DNA from: Edaphochlamys debaryana | Lineage: Eukaryota > Chlorophyta > Chlorophyceae > Chlamydomonadales | Length of the DNA stretch: 64,000 nucleotides | Assembly: GCA_016858145.1 (NCBI GenBank) | Contig: JAEHOE010000027.1 | Coordinates: 930,001-994,000 of the forward strand | Reading direction: 5' to 3' | Shown here: positions 20,701-32,497 of the stretch, piece by piece | Layout: every line of letters starts with the position of its first letter | Position numbering within the stretch: position 1 is the stretch's first letter | Translations under genes and position numbers: made by a program | The notes under the pieces: model-generated | The model's database searches: none | The model's input: only the letters and a program-made list of their open reading frames with translations | Told to the model about the DNA's origin: nothing

Positions 20701-23085
20701 CGGGCAGCGTGCAGCGGATGGCGTCGCTCGCCACGTGGCACCCGGGCACAACTATTCTCTTTGCCGGTGGGTCCTGGTTTGCCAGTACATGTTGAGAAGA
20801 CCTGGGATGGAGGCAGGTGGATCTGCGCTTCGCCTCGCGGCTTGCCGCCGGCGCTCCGGGCTGCGTTGCGCATAGCAACAGAGCGACTCGGGGCGGGGCG
20901 TGCGCAGAGCGCGGTTTGATGGAGTTGCCTTACCTGACATTTCGCCCCGTGTGCCCCGCCCGTAACTCCCCGGGCAGACATCGTGGGCTTCACCTCCATG
21001 TGCCATGCCACCGCGCCCCTCACCGTCATGGCATTTCTCAACGCGGTGAGGGGGCAGCGGGGCTGGGCCCCCTGCAAGCTTGGCCCTTCGAGGGCTTGGC
21101 CTGAAGTTCCTGAAGCGGGGTCAGAGGTCCAGACTGGGGTTACGGTTGTCGTTTGGCGCTTGCACCGTTTCGTCTCGGCGCGTAGCGCGTGGGGCCAGAG
21201 ACGCAAGTGTGCTTGCGCGCAACCTAAACGAGCCGAGGGCAAAGCCAGCGTGCCCTGAAGTTGCCCCCGTGACCCTCCTGCGGCGCACGCAAATGGCCCC
21301 GCCGCCACAACAGCTGCCGTCCTGACACTGTCGCTTGCTTGCCGCAGCTGTACTCGCGCTTCGACGCCATGATCGACATTTACAAGGTCTACAAGGTCGA
21401 GACCATCGGAGGTGGGAACCGGCCTGTCAGAGAGGGTTTCCACAGTCCTGCTCGTTACGGGGGAAATGCTCACGAGGCATGCCATGTGGCTGGCCAGCTG
21501 GCTGCCTGTCAAGTCTGCACCTCGGCTGCCCCCAGACTGCCACCGGTGTCTTTTCGCCCACACACCCCATCACACGAGCCCTTTCCTTGTACCTTACTTT
21601 CCCTTGTTTCATGCGGCTGGTGTGGTTGCGTTCACACACACGAGATAACCTCTTCCGCCCCTCCGTCCTTTCCCCCTGCTGCCCCGCCTGCCCCCAGACT
21701 GCTACATGGTGGCGGGCGGTGTGGTGGCGTTCGACGATGACGGCTACAAGTCCGTCATCAGCGGCCAGGAGGACCCGCTGCACGCAGTGTGAGCAGGCGG
21801 GACGGTTTGAGGGCTTGGGCGTTTGGAGCGCTTGGGCTGGCGGGGCCCACCCGAACCAGCGAGGGACGGCGCCGGGTGGTTTGAGGTTCAGGTTCAGCCG
21901 CGGCAGTCAGGCAGGCCCGCGAGGGTTTACTTATATGCCATGCTCTCCGCTCTGCCCCTGAAGCTGTGCGATTGTTCCCACCTCCGCCTGATGCCCACCA
22001 GGAGGGTGATGGAGTTCGCCAAGGTAGGCGTTCTGGGGTAAAGGCATGGCGTTTATCCATCCTGCGTGGCCTCGCAGCGCTTACGGCCCTGGACGGGGTG
22101 CTGATGGTCTAGACCCCACGATGGGCATTTGCTTAGTTCGTTTTCCGCGCCCAATCCTCACGGCACTCCTCTGTTCCATCCCCTGGAGGGGCGGGGCACT
22201 TGATTGGGCTAGGCCGGACTGGGGTCCTTGTCTATCAGCGGGGCACTACCTTCGGGCCCCATCTGCCCCTCGAGTGCGGAAAGTGTGGGTCAACGCCCGT
22301 AACGTGTGTCTGCCTGTGTCCGCCTGTCGGTCCCCGCCACCCGCCTGCAGGCCATGCTCCGCACCTCACGGGACGTCCGCATGCCCCACACGGGAGAGCC
22401 AGTCATGATCCGCATCGGTGGGTGGTCCGCGCCGTCCAAGCAGCGGCTCTCTGTGCTTTGCAAATAGAGGGCCGGCCAGGAGCGGGCACGAGGGCGATTA
22501 GCAGCGAGCAAGCCTCGTCGATTTTGCCTCGCGCGCGCACTCTCCGGTAGCCTGCTGGGCCGCCCTGTGAGCCGTGTTCTGCTGACTCTGCCCCGCAGGC
22601 CTGCACACTGGCCCCGTCACCAGCGGCGTCGTGGTGAGCACTGAGCCTACCGCCGTCCTGTATCGCTTCCAGCTAGCCAGGCAGCCGTGATTCCCGTTTA
22701 AATTTGCAACTCGCAAGGCCATCCAAGCCATTCAGCCATCACGCCTGGCCCCTTCCTCCATGCTGCCTGCGGCCCGCTGCAAGGCTGCACAAGCACATCC
22801 TTACATCAAGCCCCTTCCTCCGCGCTGCAGGGTGACCGCATGCCCCGCTTCTGCCTCTTTGGTGACACGGTCAACACGGCGAGCCGCATGGAGTCCACGT
22901 GCCGGCCGGGCCAGATCCACGTGTCCGACGCCACGCGACAACGGTTGCCGTCCGAGGCGTGGCGCGACATGGGCATGACTAATGTCAAGGGCAAGGGCGA
23001 GATGCGTACGTACGAGTGGGCCGGTGACGTGGACGCGCCCTTCGGTGACAAACAGCTGCAGCGTCTCATCGGTCTCTATCTGTGA
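14713..23085 (+). CDS. PAS-domain class III guanylate cyclase (5' end uncertain)
   Basis: The C-terminal domain makes cyclic nucleotides. Firm exons are: one ending 15544, then 15759-15951, 16345-19743, 20002-20067, 20553-20766, 20978-21045, 21348-21411, 21698-21788, 22002-22023, 22351-22417, 22599-22633 and 22831-23085. Possible N-terminal exons lie at 14713-14786 and 14898-14970. Both metal-binding aspartates are present ([10 protein letters not shown] and [12 protein letters not shown]). The base-selecting Glu (VETIG) and Cys (FCLFGDTVN) are the guanylate-type pair, and the transition-state Asn and Arg are in NTASRME. Upstream is a PAS domain: [13 protein letters not shown] begins it and [17 protein letters not shown] ends it. 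The two parts are separated by about 1,000 residues of Ala/Ser/Pro/Gly-rich sequence in one 3.4-kb exon. At least about 1,500 residues are certain. Confidence 0.9.
15585..15712 (+). repeat. G-rich minisatellite in cyclase intron
   Basis: Degenerate units of GCGGGTGCGGGTGC and GAGAGCAGA are repeated many times in the intron between the two N-terminal PAS exons. Confidence 0.75.
18612..18638 (+). repeat. GATCGC microsatellite in coding sequence
   Basis: Perfect GATCGC repeats encode an alternating Asp-Arg run inside the low-complexity insertion of the cyclase. Confidence 0.85.
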
Positions 23086-26000
23086 GCCGTACAGCCTGTA
23101 CATACGGTAACCGCCGTACATTGCGGTCGTGGTAAAGTCTTACGCGTGCGTCGCCGGAGCATGTGTTTTGGTGCACCTATGATTGTGAGTGGATGCGGGA
23201 GTCTTCCTATTGTACACTGCCCGTCCGGGTGAGAGTACTGGGCTGCTCTTGAGGGCAAGCGGCTTTCTGTAGACGGCACTGAAACGTGCGAATGCTTACG
23301 GCACGCCCAAATGCATGCGTGCGCACATTAGCAAAGTACTTGCGGGGCGGTACACTAGCTCAGGCAAGGGCAGCACGATCCAGTAGCATCGGAGTTTGAT
23401 TGGAGGGCTGCGGGTCTTTTCAAGTCCGGGCAAGCGCGGCACCAGTTCTGATGCTGGCGTTGGGCATGGGACAGGAGGCTACCCGGCGTCGTTGGTTGGG
23501 GATTTGGATTGCAGGGACCGACTTTGCTGTTCTGCAAATGATTGCGGATAGCAGTGGCTGCGAGGGTGGATCTCATGAGCTCAAGCAAGAATCGTATGGA
23601 AATGATTGCCTCGTAGTATGGGCCAGTCTATGATTTCATGTCACCGCCGGCAGAGTGCCGCCACTTTGAATAGTCCGCTCGTCTGCACCCTCACCGTTCT
23701 TTCCGCCAGCTGTTGCGATGTTGCAGCATGCCGCTCTGGTCATGTTGTACGTCGTCCAAGCGCCTCGCATTGTTTGTTTCCGGCGCTCTAGCTGTACACA
23801 GAAGGCCGCGTTTTGTTAAGTAAGGTTTAGTTTGTTGGCCCGCACGTTTGTTGGCCCTCTGCCATTACGCCCATGGCCTCTCAGAAGGGCTCCGTACCAC
23901 CACATGCAACAACGGTTGCCCTGATAATGTTCCAGCTGGGCAGAATGAGACATCACTTGGCGATGTGCATGCTTTGCAGGGCCGCCGTTCGGCCGTGATC
24001 ACGCATTCTGGTGATGCGATGCTGATCTGCTCGCATTCGCGTATTTGCAGGCATTTGCCTGCCCATTTGTGCAGCGGCCGAGGCTCGGCTCTTGAGAGTC
24101 TCGGCCGCGCGTGCGTTGCTTGCGTGCGTGCAGGCGTACAGGGTGCTCGGGTCGGCCTGTGGACTTTGACCCTCGAGGGTGTGAGAGGAGTGTGGCGTTA
24201 CCAGATGGGTGGGCGGCGGGCCCGAGACCACGGCCTGCTCATTACTCAGCGGGTGCACGCCCCGTAACGACCCGCAAGTCGCTGTGGGCGTGCATGTGGA
24301 GTTGGACGGGCTGCCCCTTGACTGCACATGCGTATTTCAGACGTGCTTATATGCACTCAACCTTTGGCCACGATGCATCCAACCGTACTCTAAACGAGCT
24401 GCGGCCACCGAAAGTGCTGCAGCTTCTGGCACTGACGGGATGGTTGATGTCACGCTGGCTTCGTGGTGGTGAGCTGTCGTTATCCGCACCGGCCGGCTGG
24501 CACCGTGGGGCGAGGGAGAGGGGATGCCCGCTAAACCTCATGCTGGACGAACGTCACGGGCTGGGTGACCGTTGGTGGACGTTGGCCCCTGCGTGTGCGG
24601 CAGGGTGAGCAGATAACCCAGGCCAGATTTTTTGTGTTATCGGCTGGGTCATCGCTGGGTCTCGTAGGTGAGTACGGCGCTGGGCCTGCCGTGGTGGGTG
24701 AGTTCGCGACCGCCACGTCACGTGGAGAGAGTGTACGTACAGCTGGTAGTTTTAGCCGCGCCAGCTGTTTGCAAGCCTCTGACATGCATATCACTGCTCA
24801 ACCGTGTTGTGCGCTCGTTCCTCTGCGTGACTGCCTGTGCGGCAAGCATGCACAATGTATGGGACGAGGAGCGGGCTGGGGGTTATCAGGCCGGAGTCGG
24901 CTGGAAGGAGGCGTTTTGCGGTTTCGAGTGAGGGTGCTGCGTGTGGTCTTTAAGTGCATTCGTCTGTCTTCTTTCCTGTTGCCTGGAGAGGCCCCCGGGG
25001 GGGGGCCAACTAGGGCCGAGCGGTTTCTGTGAGGAAGCCGTAGCGTTGTGGGGCTCAGAGCTTGACTGCGCGGCCCCCGTGCTGGCGGCCAGGGGCATGT
25101 GTCGTTGCATCGTGCAACCGGGGTTTGAAGCAAAGCGCAGCGAGTGCAACTGGGGTTGGCCGGGTCATGTGAAATGGGTCGTGAGTTGGGAGGTGACCAC
25201 GTCGTCGCGCGGGGTCAGTTTGTGTTGCGGTTGTGACTCGAAATTCTGAACCTTGTTCCGTCCCGTGCGGTCATATGTTGTCTTGCATACAGTTATTGAC
25301 CGGAAGGTTGCAGCGGGCAGTGAGGGGTGGTCCCCGCCCAGCCCTGGCATGCATGGGCTTCAGCCGCTTGGTGGAAGCTGAGTGCTACAGGTGCAACAGC
25401 GCATCAGGCAGAGTGTGCAAGGCACCCTACCTGACCCTGCCCGACACGACACGGCAGCAGGCATCACTATTGGGCAGCGAGGCGGGTGCTGGGGCCAGAG
25501 CCAGAGCACCTCGGACTTACAAGGCCTCACCCCTCCCACCGCTATCCATGGCGGCACTCGGCTACGCGGAACCGCACGTGGTGTGCCGGATGACGGAGTG
25601 TTGGCCGGGAACGCCCGACAACGCCAAGTGATCCGCTGCGCCGCGCGATCGTACGAGTTCAACCCCTAACGGTTCCCCCTGCAGGGATCGAGGGACAGAC
25701 TGACGACTGGGCGCGGAGTCGCAGTATGAGGCTTGGCCGAGCCCAAAGGCACGACGGTGGATACGGTGTACGGCGGTATCCCCGGGCGCCATACCTTGCA
25801 AAGATGGCGTGTCCAGACTCTGCTGCCTCGACCGCGCTAAAAGTACCCACAGTGTTGCCGCATCCCATGAAGACGTCTCAGGGGCAATATCAGAAGACCA
25901 GTCCCTGGCTTCCTGGCCTTGTGCCGACCCACCTCCGGCTCCGGAGTCCAGTCTGGCAGCCAGCAGGGATGAGCAGATTCAAGACACCGGTATTCTGTCG

Positions 26001-27556
26001 AGAGAGCCCTTCCTGGGCCCCCGCCGCGCAGGGCCACACCGCCAGGGAGTCAAGCTGAAGCTCTAGGCTGTAGCCACAAGCCATGCGCACTGGTTGTGGA
26101 CAGCAGCCAGCGCCAACGGCAGCCCGCTCCCAGGCGTCCCAGCTACCGCAACGGCCTAAGGCACGGATGTCTATAACCTGAAAGCACTGAGGGGGGGCAA
26201 CGTGCAAGGCATGGGGCAGATAACCGAATCGGGCCCCCACCGGGTTGGTTGGGGAAGCCTGACGCGCAGCCTCATTGCTTCCCTGTGCCCCCCTTTACAC
26301 CGCCGAGCCTGGTTGCCGCCCAAAGGCCTGATGCGGCTGATCCTCATCTTACTGGAACGGCCTGCCCCGGTCTAGACCCTAGTTGTTCTCCGCCGCAGAA
26401 GAGCCGCAGAAAGTCGCCGAAGTAAGAAGCTCTTCAAGATGGGATTACATAAGGAAAGGGCCACGAGGGGCGCCCATTCAAGCCCGCCTCCAGACGCTCG
26501 CTCACTGGCCTCCAAAACACTGTGACTCTCACGCAAGCATGCACGTCCGCATGCGCTCTGCCCTGCTGGGGCGCACTCGTCGCGATCTCCGTGCATGAAA
26601 CCCACCGCATCCGCATAAACTCACCCTGCTACTCGCGCCGTCGACGAGTGCCCTGCCACTCTCTGGTGCAGTCCCCGCAATCGCATGCCGAGATTCCATC
26701 CTCCATGCCTAGTCTCACTAACCCCCTCAGCGCGTCGCCCGCTCGGGTCTTCTCAGTCCCTTGCCCTACGCATCCCCGTCATACGTTCTCCTAGGCCCTG
26801 AGCCGGGTGCACACACCACGGGGGAAGCGCATGAGTCTATGCAAGACCTCCAACAACTCCACGTGGCCTCGTGCAGAACCTGGGCGCCGCTCTCGTCGAT
26901 AACCCGCACACCAGCAGCACCTCCAGGGATGCACGCTTACACGACTCTAGCACACCAAGCCAAGCATATGCAACCTGTGACCGACAAAGCGTTACCTACT
27001 CACGAAGGCAAGCGATACGGGCAAAGGCACGCCAGGGCGGACAAAAGCGGACCCGCAGTGTTGCAGGCCGGACTGAAATGGCAAATGCAGAATTGTGTCT
27101 CGAGATCTTCTCTCCCTCGCCCTCGGCCCTCACCCTCAAATCCTCCACACCACTTCACGCTAAGGACGCACGTCCTGCGGCCGTCAAAACATAGAGACGC
27201 CTTCATACATACGGTTTCAAACGCAACCAGCAAAGCTCTCGGTGACCTGCCTCACATGCTCGATGGTTATGCCCCAAATTGTATTTCGTCAACGACCAAC
27301 GGTCTAGGCCACCAACGGCCGGCTCACTACGAGAGCGGTCGCGCTGGAGGCGCATGCACACATACTCTGAACAAACCAAAAGCCCCCCCGAGAACACCGG
27401 GAGTGCACAGCAACCTACGCTCGGGACACCGCGTGTGCAGTCAAAACATTCCCTTGGGGCCCTACAATGACCCGGGCCCCAAGGGGTCCGTCGCTGCGTC
27501 GAGCCGGCTCGGATGCCTGCGGCCCCCTTAAAACCTTCCGCCTGTTTGCCCGACGA
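23086..27556. other. 4.5-kb stretch without recognised genes
   Basis: This contains the cyclase 3'UTR at the left and the 3'UTR of the TIC-like gene at the right. Between them I see no ORF with family resemblance, no convincing splice-linked exons, no transposon ends and no tRNA. Base composition is less GC-rich than in the neighbouring genes. Confidence 0.5.
26937..26941 (-). terminator. Candidate TGTAA polyadenylation signal of TIC-like gene
   Basis: TGTAA on the minus strand, about 620 bp past the stop at 27557. TGTAA is the common volvocine poly(A) signal; a single 5-mer is weak evidence. Confidence 0.35.
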
Positions 27557-30500
27557 CTACTGCTGCTGCTGGTGCTGCTGCCACGCTGCCGCAGCGGCCA
27601 GAGCCGAGTTCGCGAGCGCGTGAGGGTGCATCCCCTGAGGACAAAAGGGCCAAACGACACAGGAGCAACCGTCAGCTGAGGGGACGATGGGCGCAGGCCA
27701 CACATCCGCGTCAGGCCTTCCCAGCGTGTTCCCTGCGTTCTGCATCCCACAGTGCCGTGTTCCATGAGCGCCAGTCCCTACTGTGTATGAATGAGCATCG
27801 AGGCACAAACACGACCACACTCCGGCGAACTCACCGCGGCCGCGAGATGTTGGGGAAGCGCCATTCCGCCGGGCGCTCCGGCCGCAGCGGCGAAGTGCGG
27901 CGGCAGAGCGCTGGCGAAGAACGGCGCAAGCTGGGCCAACGACGCCGCGCCGGCCCCCGGCGGCAGAACGCCCGCCGCTGCCGCTGCCGCGCTCAAAGCC
28001 GCCGAGCTGGCGGCGACAGACGACGGCGGTGTGGACCCCGGCGGGCCGCCGAAGGGCCCAGGCAGACCGCCTGTAACAAACGGCGGCAGCGCAAAGCCTT
28101 GTGCGCCCGCCGCGGCGGCGGCGGCCGCGGCCGCGGCGGCAGCTGCAGCGCCCTGCGGCGTCCCAGTCGCCATCAGGAGCTGCGCGAGGTGGGCCGGCAG
28201 CGGCGGCCCCACTGGCGGTGGCGCTGAGGGTCCCTGCGGTCGAGGCATGGGCGCGCCTGCAGCGGCGGCAGCAGCAGCGGCAGCTGCGGCGATGGCGTGC
28301 GGGTGCGGCTGCACGCCGGGCAGCCCGTTCGCTGCGGCAAGCATTGCTGCCGCTACTGCAGGAGACGGCAGCTGGTATGCCGACGGCGGAGGCGGCAGCA
28401 GCCCCTGCGCCGCTGCCGCCGCCGCTGCCATCTGGGCCTGCTGCTGCGACAGTGGCAAGACGCCGCCGCGGTTGGCCGCCGCGGCTGCAACAGCAGCGTC
28501 GGGCTGAGGCTTTGGCCCTGCCGGCTTGGCGGCGCCCGGCGGCAAGGGAGCGTCAGGCCGAGGCGGCGACCGGGGCTGCTGGGCTGGGGTTTGCTCGAGG
28601 GCCTGCTTGCGGCTGCCGCCGCTCGCTCCTCCGCTGCTCGTGCTGCCAGGGGACTGAGAGCCCGGCGCTGTCGTCGCGGCAGCGCCGCCGCTCACAGTGT
28701 CGCCGGCGGGTTTCGACGGCTGGGGATCGGCGCCGCCGGTTCTGTTCGGCGCTGCCGCGGCACCACCACCGCCGGCGGCGGCGGCATTGCCAGCAGCCGC
28801 TGCCTGCGCCGCCGCACCGCTGTCCTGCCGCTGCGGCTGCGGCGGCGGCTGCTGCTGCCGCTGCTGCTGCCGAGAAATGAAGTGGGCAATGTAGACGTGC
28901 TGCGCGCAGCGCTTGAACGGCATGGTGCGGCCCGCGCCGCCCGTGACACCGGGGCCTCCGCCTCCGCCCGCCGCCGCAGCGCCGCCTGGCCCCACGCCCG
29001 CTTCGCCCGCGGGCAGGGGTAGCTGGCCGGCCGCGGCTGCGGCAGCCGCAGCAGCAGCTTGCATAGCCAGCGGGTGCATCCCCGCACCGTCGCCAGCCAG
29101 GGCGCGTAGAAAGTCAAAGCCGCCGGGCAGGAGCCCAGCCGCGGCCGCCGCCGCTAGCATGGCGTTGCCACCAGGCCCGCCGGCCGCGGCGGCTGCTGCC
29201 TTCAGCGCGGCCTGTTGTTGCTGCTGCTGCTGTTGCTGCTGATGCGCGTGAAGCTGGTGCAGCTGGGCGGCGGCGGCAGGGCCCCACGGCGAGCTGCCGC
29301 CGAGGCCCACGCCCGGGAGGAGCGCCGCCAGCGGGCCCCACGGGCCCAGCGGGCCGGCGGCGCCGCCAGCGCTAGCGAGCAGCGCCGCGAGAGGGTTTCC
29401 TGGACCCGGGCCTGCCCCGAGCATGCTCGCGAGTGACGGTGGCGCCGCTGCAGCTGCTGACGTGGCCCCAGCCGCCGCAGCCTTGCTGGCAGCCGTTGCG
29501 CCGCCTGCCGGGCCACGCCCGCTGGCGTCGCCGCTTGGACTGACGGGAAGGCTGCCAGAAGGCTCCAGCTTTGCGGTGGGCCCGGAGCCTCCGCGCGTGG
29601 CGGCATTGACAGGCGCGTTGAGGCGTTCCCCGGGAGAAGGCTCGGCACCATCCCCGGCTCCCGGTTCGCTCTTGACGCCGGCAGCGCCGGCGCGTGTTGT
29701 AGCGCTGGCTGGAGCCTGTTGCTGTGTAGGCGACAGATCCTGGTTGGACACAAGAGCACCGGAGTTCCTGCCGCGAATCCGCCCCGGGCCACCGGGGGGC
29801 GCCACGCCGGACCCCGCGGCACCGTTGCGCGGGCTGGTTGCGCCGGCGGCCGTAGCTGACGGCGCCATCTTGTCAGCCCATGCATCGTCAGCGTACTTCG
29901 CGCCCATCCCTGCGGCGGCGGATGCGCCGCCGCCGCGGCCAGAGCGACCGCCGCCACGGCCCATCGAGTGCCGACCGTTGACCAGCGTTGAGCCCCAGGA
30001 CCCTCCGCGGCCCGTTGCACCAGAGGGACCGGTCCGCTGGCGTGGCGCGCTGGGGTAAGCGGGCCCGTTTTCTAGGGACCCCGCGTCACCCGACGGAGAG
30101 CTGTGGCGGTCCTCGAACGACTGCACGGCAGCACCCTCGCCGTCGCCGTCGTCATACTCCTCCTCGTCGGCGTACAGGTCGGGGCTGCGCCGCCGCTTGG
30201 CAGGCGGCCAGCCACCGGTAGCGCCGTTGCGGGGGTGGTAGCCGTTCTGGTAGTGGGCGCTGGTGCAATTGCGCTTGGCAGGCCCCGGCCCGAGGCGCCC
30301 ACCGCGCGTGGAACCGGCTCCCGCTGCGGTGCTTGCGGCGTTGGCTAGGTCAAAGAGCGCCGCCGCAACGAGGGCCTCTTCGTCGTCATCGGGCACCTGC
30401 AGTGTGGACGAAAGCAGCAGGTTTGTCAGGTGTCGGGTGCGGCGCGGAGCCGCAGCCCACTACAACGCCACAAAGTGGCTGTCAAGTAGGAGCTATAGTA

Positions 30501-31220
30501 ACAAACACTGCAGCTGCAGCGCGGCACGCGCAACGCTGGTGCAGACTTCTGCTTGCACGCACGCAAGCATGTTGCATTGCTGCTTAGCCGATAGAACGCA
30601 GCGCCTTCCAAGGCGAAAGCCGGTAGGAGAGAGACAATCAACGCTGTTCTTGCTGGTGCGCGCGCTAACACGAGTCGTCAGTCGTAGGAAGCTTCCGCTG
30701 CAAGCCAAGCCCAAATGCCCCCGCCCCGCATTCCGCACCTCTTGCGCGGGCAACGCATCGTCGATGATTTCCTGCATGCAAAGCGAGCGTGGGCGGGCGA
30801 GTTCAGCAAGACTGACAAAAAGAGCCCCTTCCGAAGCCGGAGACGTCACCTTGGCTGCGAGGAACCACAAGTCGAGCTGGCTCACATCCCGTGGACGAGT
30901 AGCGCCTGCGGGGAGCGGAGTGGAAAAGCGGTGAGCGTGTGACGCTGAACTGGCGGTCGCCACACACCTCTGCCGAACCGCGCGGAAAGCGTCGCGGCGC
31001 AAACCCTTCCCAGGCCGCTGACGCTCACCAGTGCGTGACTTTCGGGGTACCTCTATCCCCAGAAGCTCCTCCGGTGGCATTCCCTGCGAGCGACCCACCA
31101 ACGGGCATTTGGCGCCGCTCAGCAGGAGAGCGCCGGTCGCTGCCGACTCACCCTTGACCCTGCCGGCTTGCGCACCAGCGACGCATACAGCTGCCTGCCG
31201 CGCTGCAGGTCCAACTGCAT
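27557..31220 (-). CDS. TIME FOR COFFEE-like low-complexity nuclear protein (tentative)
   Basis: A protein of 950 residues is read from six exons: 31220-31152, 31083-31029, 30905-30850, 30771-30739, 30396-27835 and 27634-27557. Three short segments occur in the same order as motifs I remember from plant TIC clock regulators: LLGIEVPRKSR (plant form near 'IGVPVPRKARS'), EEALVAAALFDLAN (near 'EIAEVLYGM') and FKRCAQHVYIAHFI (near 'RCATHCYIARNI'). The rest is Ala/Gly/Pro/Gln-rich with poly-Ala and poly-Gln runs and a basic KRRRSPD patch suggesting nuclear import; it ends WQQHQQQQ. The motif comparison is from memory, so the family call is an inference. A role in clock or sugar signalling should not be assumed. 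Exon 1 (MQLDLQRGRQLYASL) and the promoter lie in a 956-bp duplicated segment. Confidence 0.58.
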
Positions 31221-32092
31221 CGCGGCGCCCTGAGCCCCTAGCGTTGCCAGGGCGAGGCTCGCTCGGCGCCCCCCGCGCTGGTCAGCGGGAGCCGTTCTTG
31301 CAGCAGGAAGCTAACGCCCAAACAGCGTGCAGGCCGCAGGCCTCACTGGACCTGCGCGCACAAAGATATCCTGTTATGGAGGATCGTTGATGTGCCTCAA
31401 GTGACGCCGAGTCGCGCAACTGACCTGCAGCGCGGGTACTTCCTTCGGTCCCATACAAGCCCGGACACAGCGGAGGCGTGGGCAGGCCCCGGGTTGCAAG
31501 ATAGAGGAGCTGACGCTGTGAAGCGGCCGTCCCGTTCCGCGCCGCTGGTGGCTACGACCGACGCTAAAGATGGCTTACAGATAGCAGGGGAGCAAGGCGC
31601 TAAGCAGCGGGCGACGGCGCAGCCTCTGTCAAGTTCACGGCCCGTGCAAGCGTATCTAGCGACCGGCTTTGACGCTTCCAACTGTTGTGGCGAAGTGTCA
31701 GGCGTGGCAGAATACTGAAGAGGAGCAGCTCAGGAGCTCCTCGCAGTCCGCACCGCGTATCGCCGTACGCGAAGTGCTCGTCCAGCAAACGGTCAACCAA
31801 CCGGGCGATTTTCCCCCGCGGCTTGGACTCTCCTGAGGAACCTCACGGACCAGCCTCCTCTGCCCGGGTGGACGTGCCTGGCCGGAGCGACATGTGAGCG
31901 ACGTGGCTGGTATGGTGGCGGGCAGCCCCTGTGTGTGCCGATGCACAGCTCTAGAAGCGCTCTGTCTACAGGCCCGTCACCCAAGGCGCGGTCCTGACCC
32001 CTGCCCTGGCCACGGGTGCGCTCCCGAACGTCACCCTGGTAACGCGCGCCGCGGCGCGCACACCCCGTCGCGGAAGCGGCGCGAGCGAACCC
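31137..32092 (+). repeat. 956-bp direct repeat, copy 1 (intergenic promoter)
   Basis: It is identical, as far as I compared, to 34169-35124 (offset 3032). It holds exon 1 of the TIC-like gene, that exon's GTGAGT donor and about 870 bp upstream. Flanks differ sharply at both ends. Confidence 0.95.
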
Positions 32093-32174
32093 TAGGAAAC
32101 GGCATTACAGACGTCCACGCCCAGTGCATATCATTATAAGGGTAATGACGACAGGATGCAACGTCGGGGCGCGC

Positions 32175-32221
32175 CCATAAAAGCCATGAGCCGCGCACCG
32201 GCGAGAGCATTGAGCAGCCAC
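32175..32221 (+). promoter_or_regulatory. Possible core promoter and 5'UTR exon of the 32.5-kb gene
   Basis: A CATAAAA box at 32176-32182 lies just outside the duplicated segment. A GTAAGT donor at 32222 could end a first, possibly non-coding exon. An ATG at 32186 would be in that exon. Speculative. Confidence 0.25.
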
Positions 32222-32497
32222 GTAAGTGCAGACCGCTGCTTGGCGGCTTCGACGAGGTGTTAGCAGCAGCGCAAGTTTCTGCGCACCTTTCGAGCTGGCA
32301 ATATGCTGGGTAGCGAGCCTTCGGGATACTTGGCCGCATGACGAGGCCGCGGTCAGTCGCGTCTGGAGAGTTGCTTGCACTCTTGCACCTTGCCATTCTT
32401 ACTCTTCACTGCCTTTGGTCGTGTATGCTACGGAGAATTAAGCGCAAAGAGCAACATGCCATGTACCATTCCCACTCATAACCAGTGACGTCGCACA

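Noticed and set aside
26761..27531. 256-codon plus-strand open frame
   Set aside because: Lies over the presumed 3'UTR of the TIC-like gene, has no recognisable motif and its composition is unlike neighbouring coding exons.
29423..30058. 211-codon plus-strand open frame
   Set aside because: Shadow of the large exon of the TIC-like gene on the minus strand.
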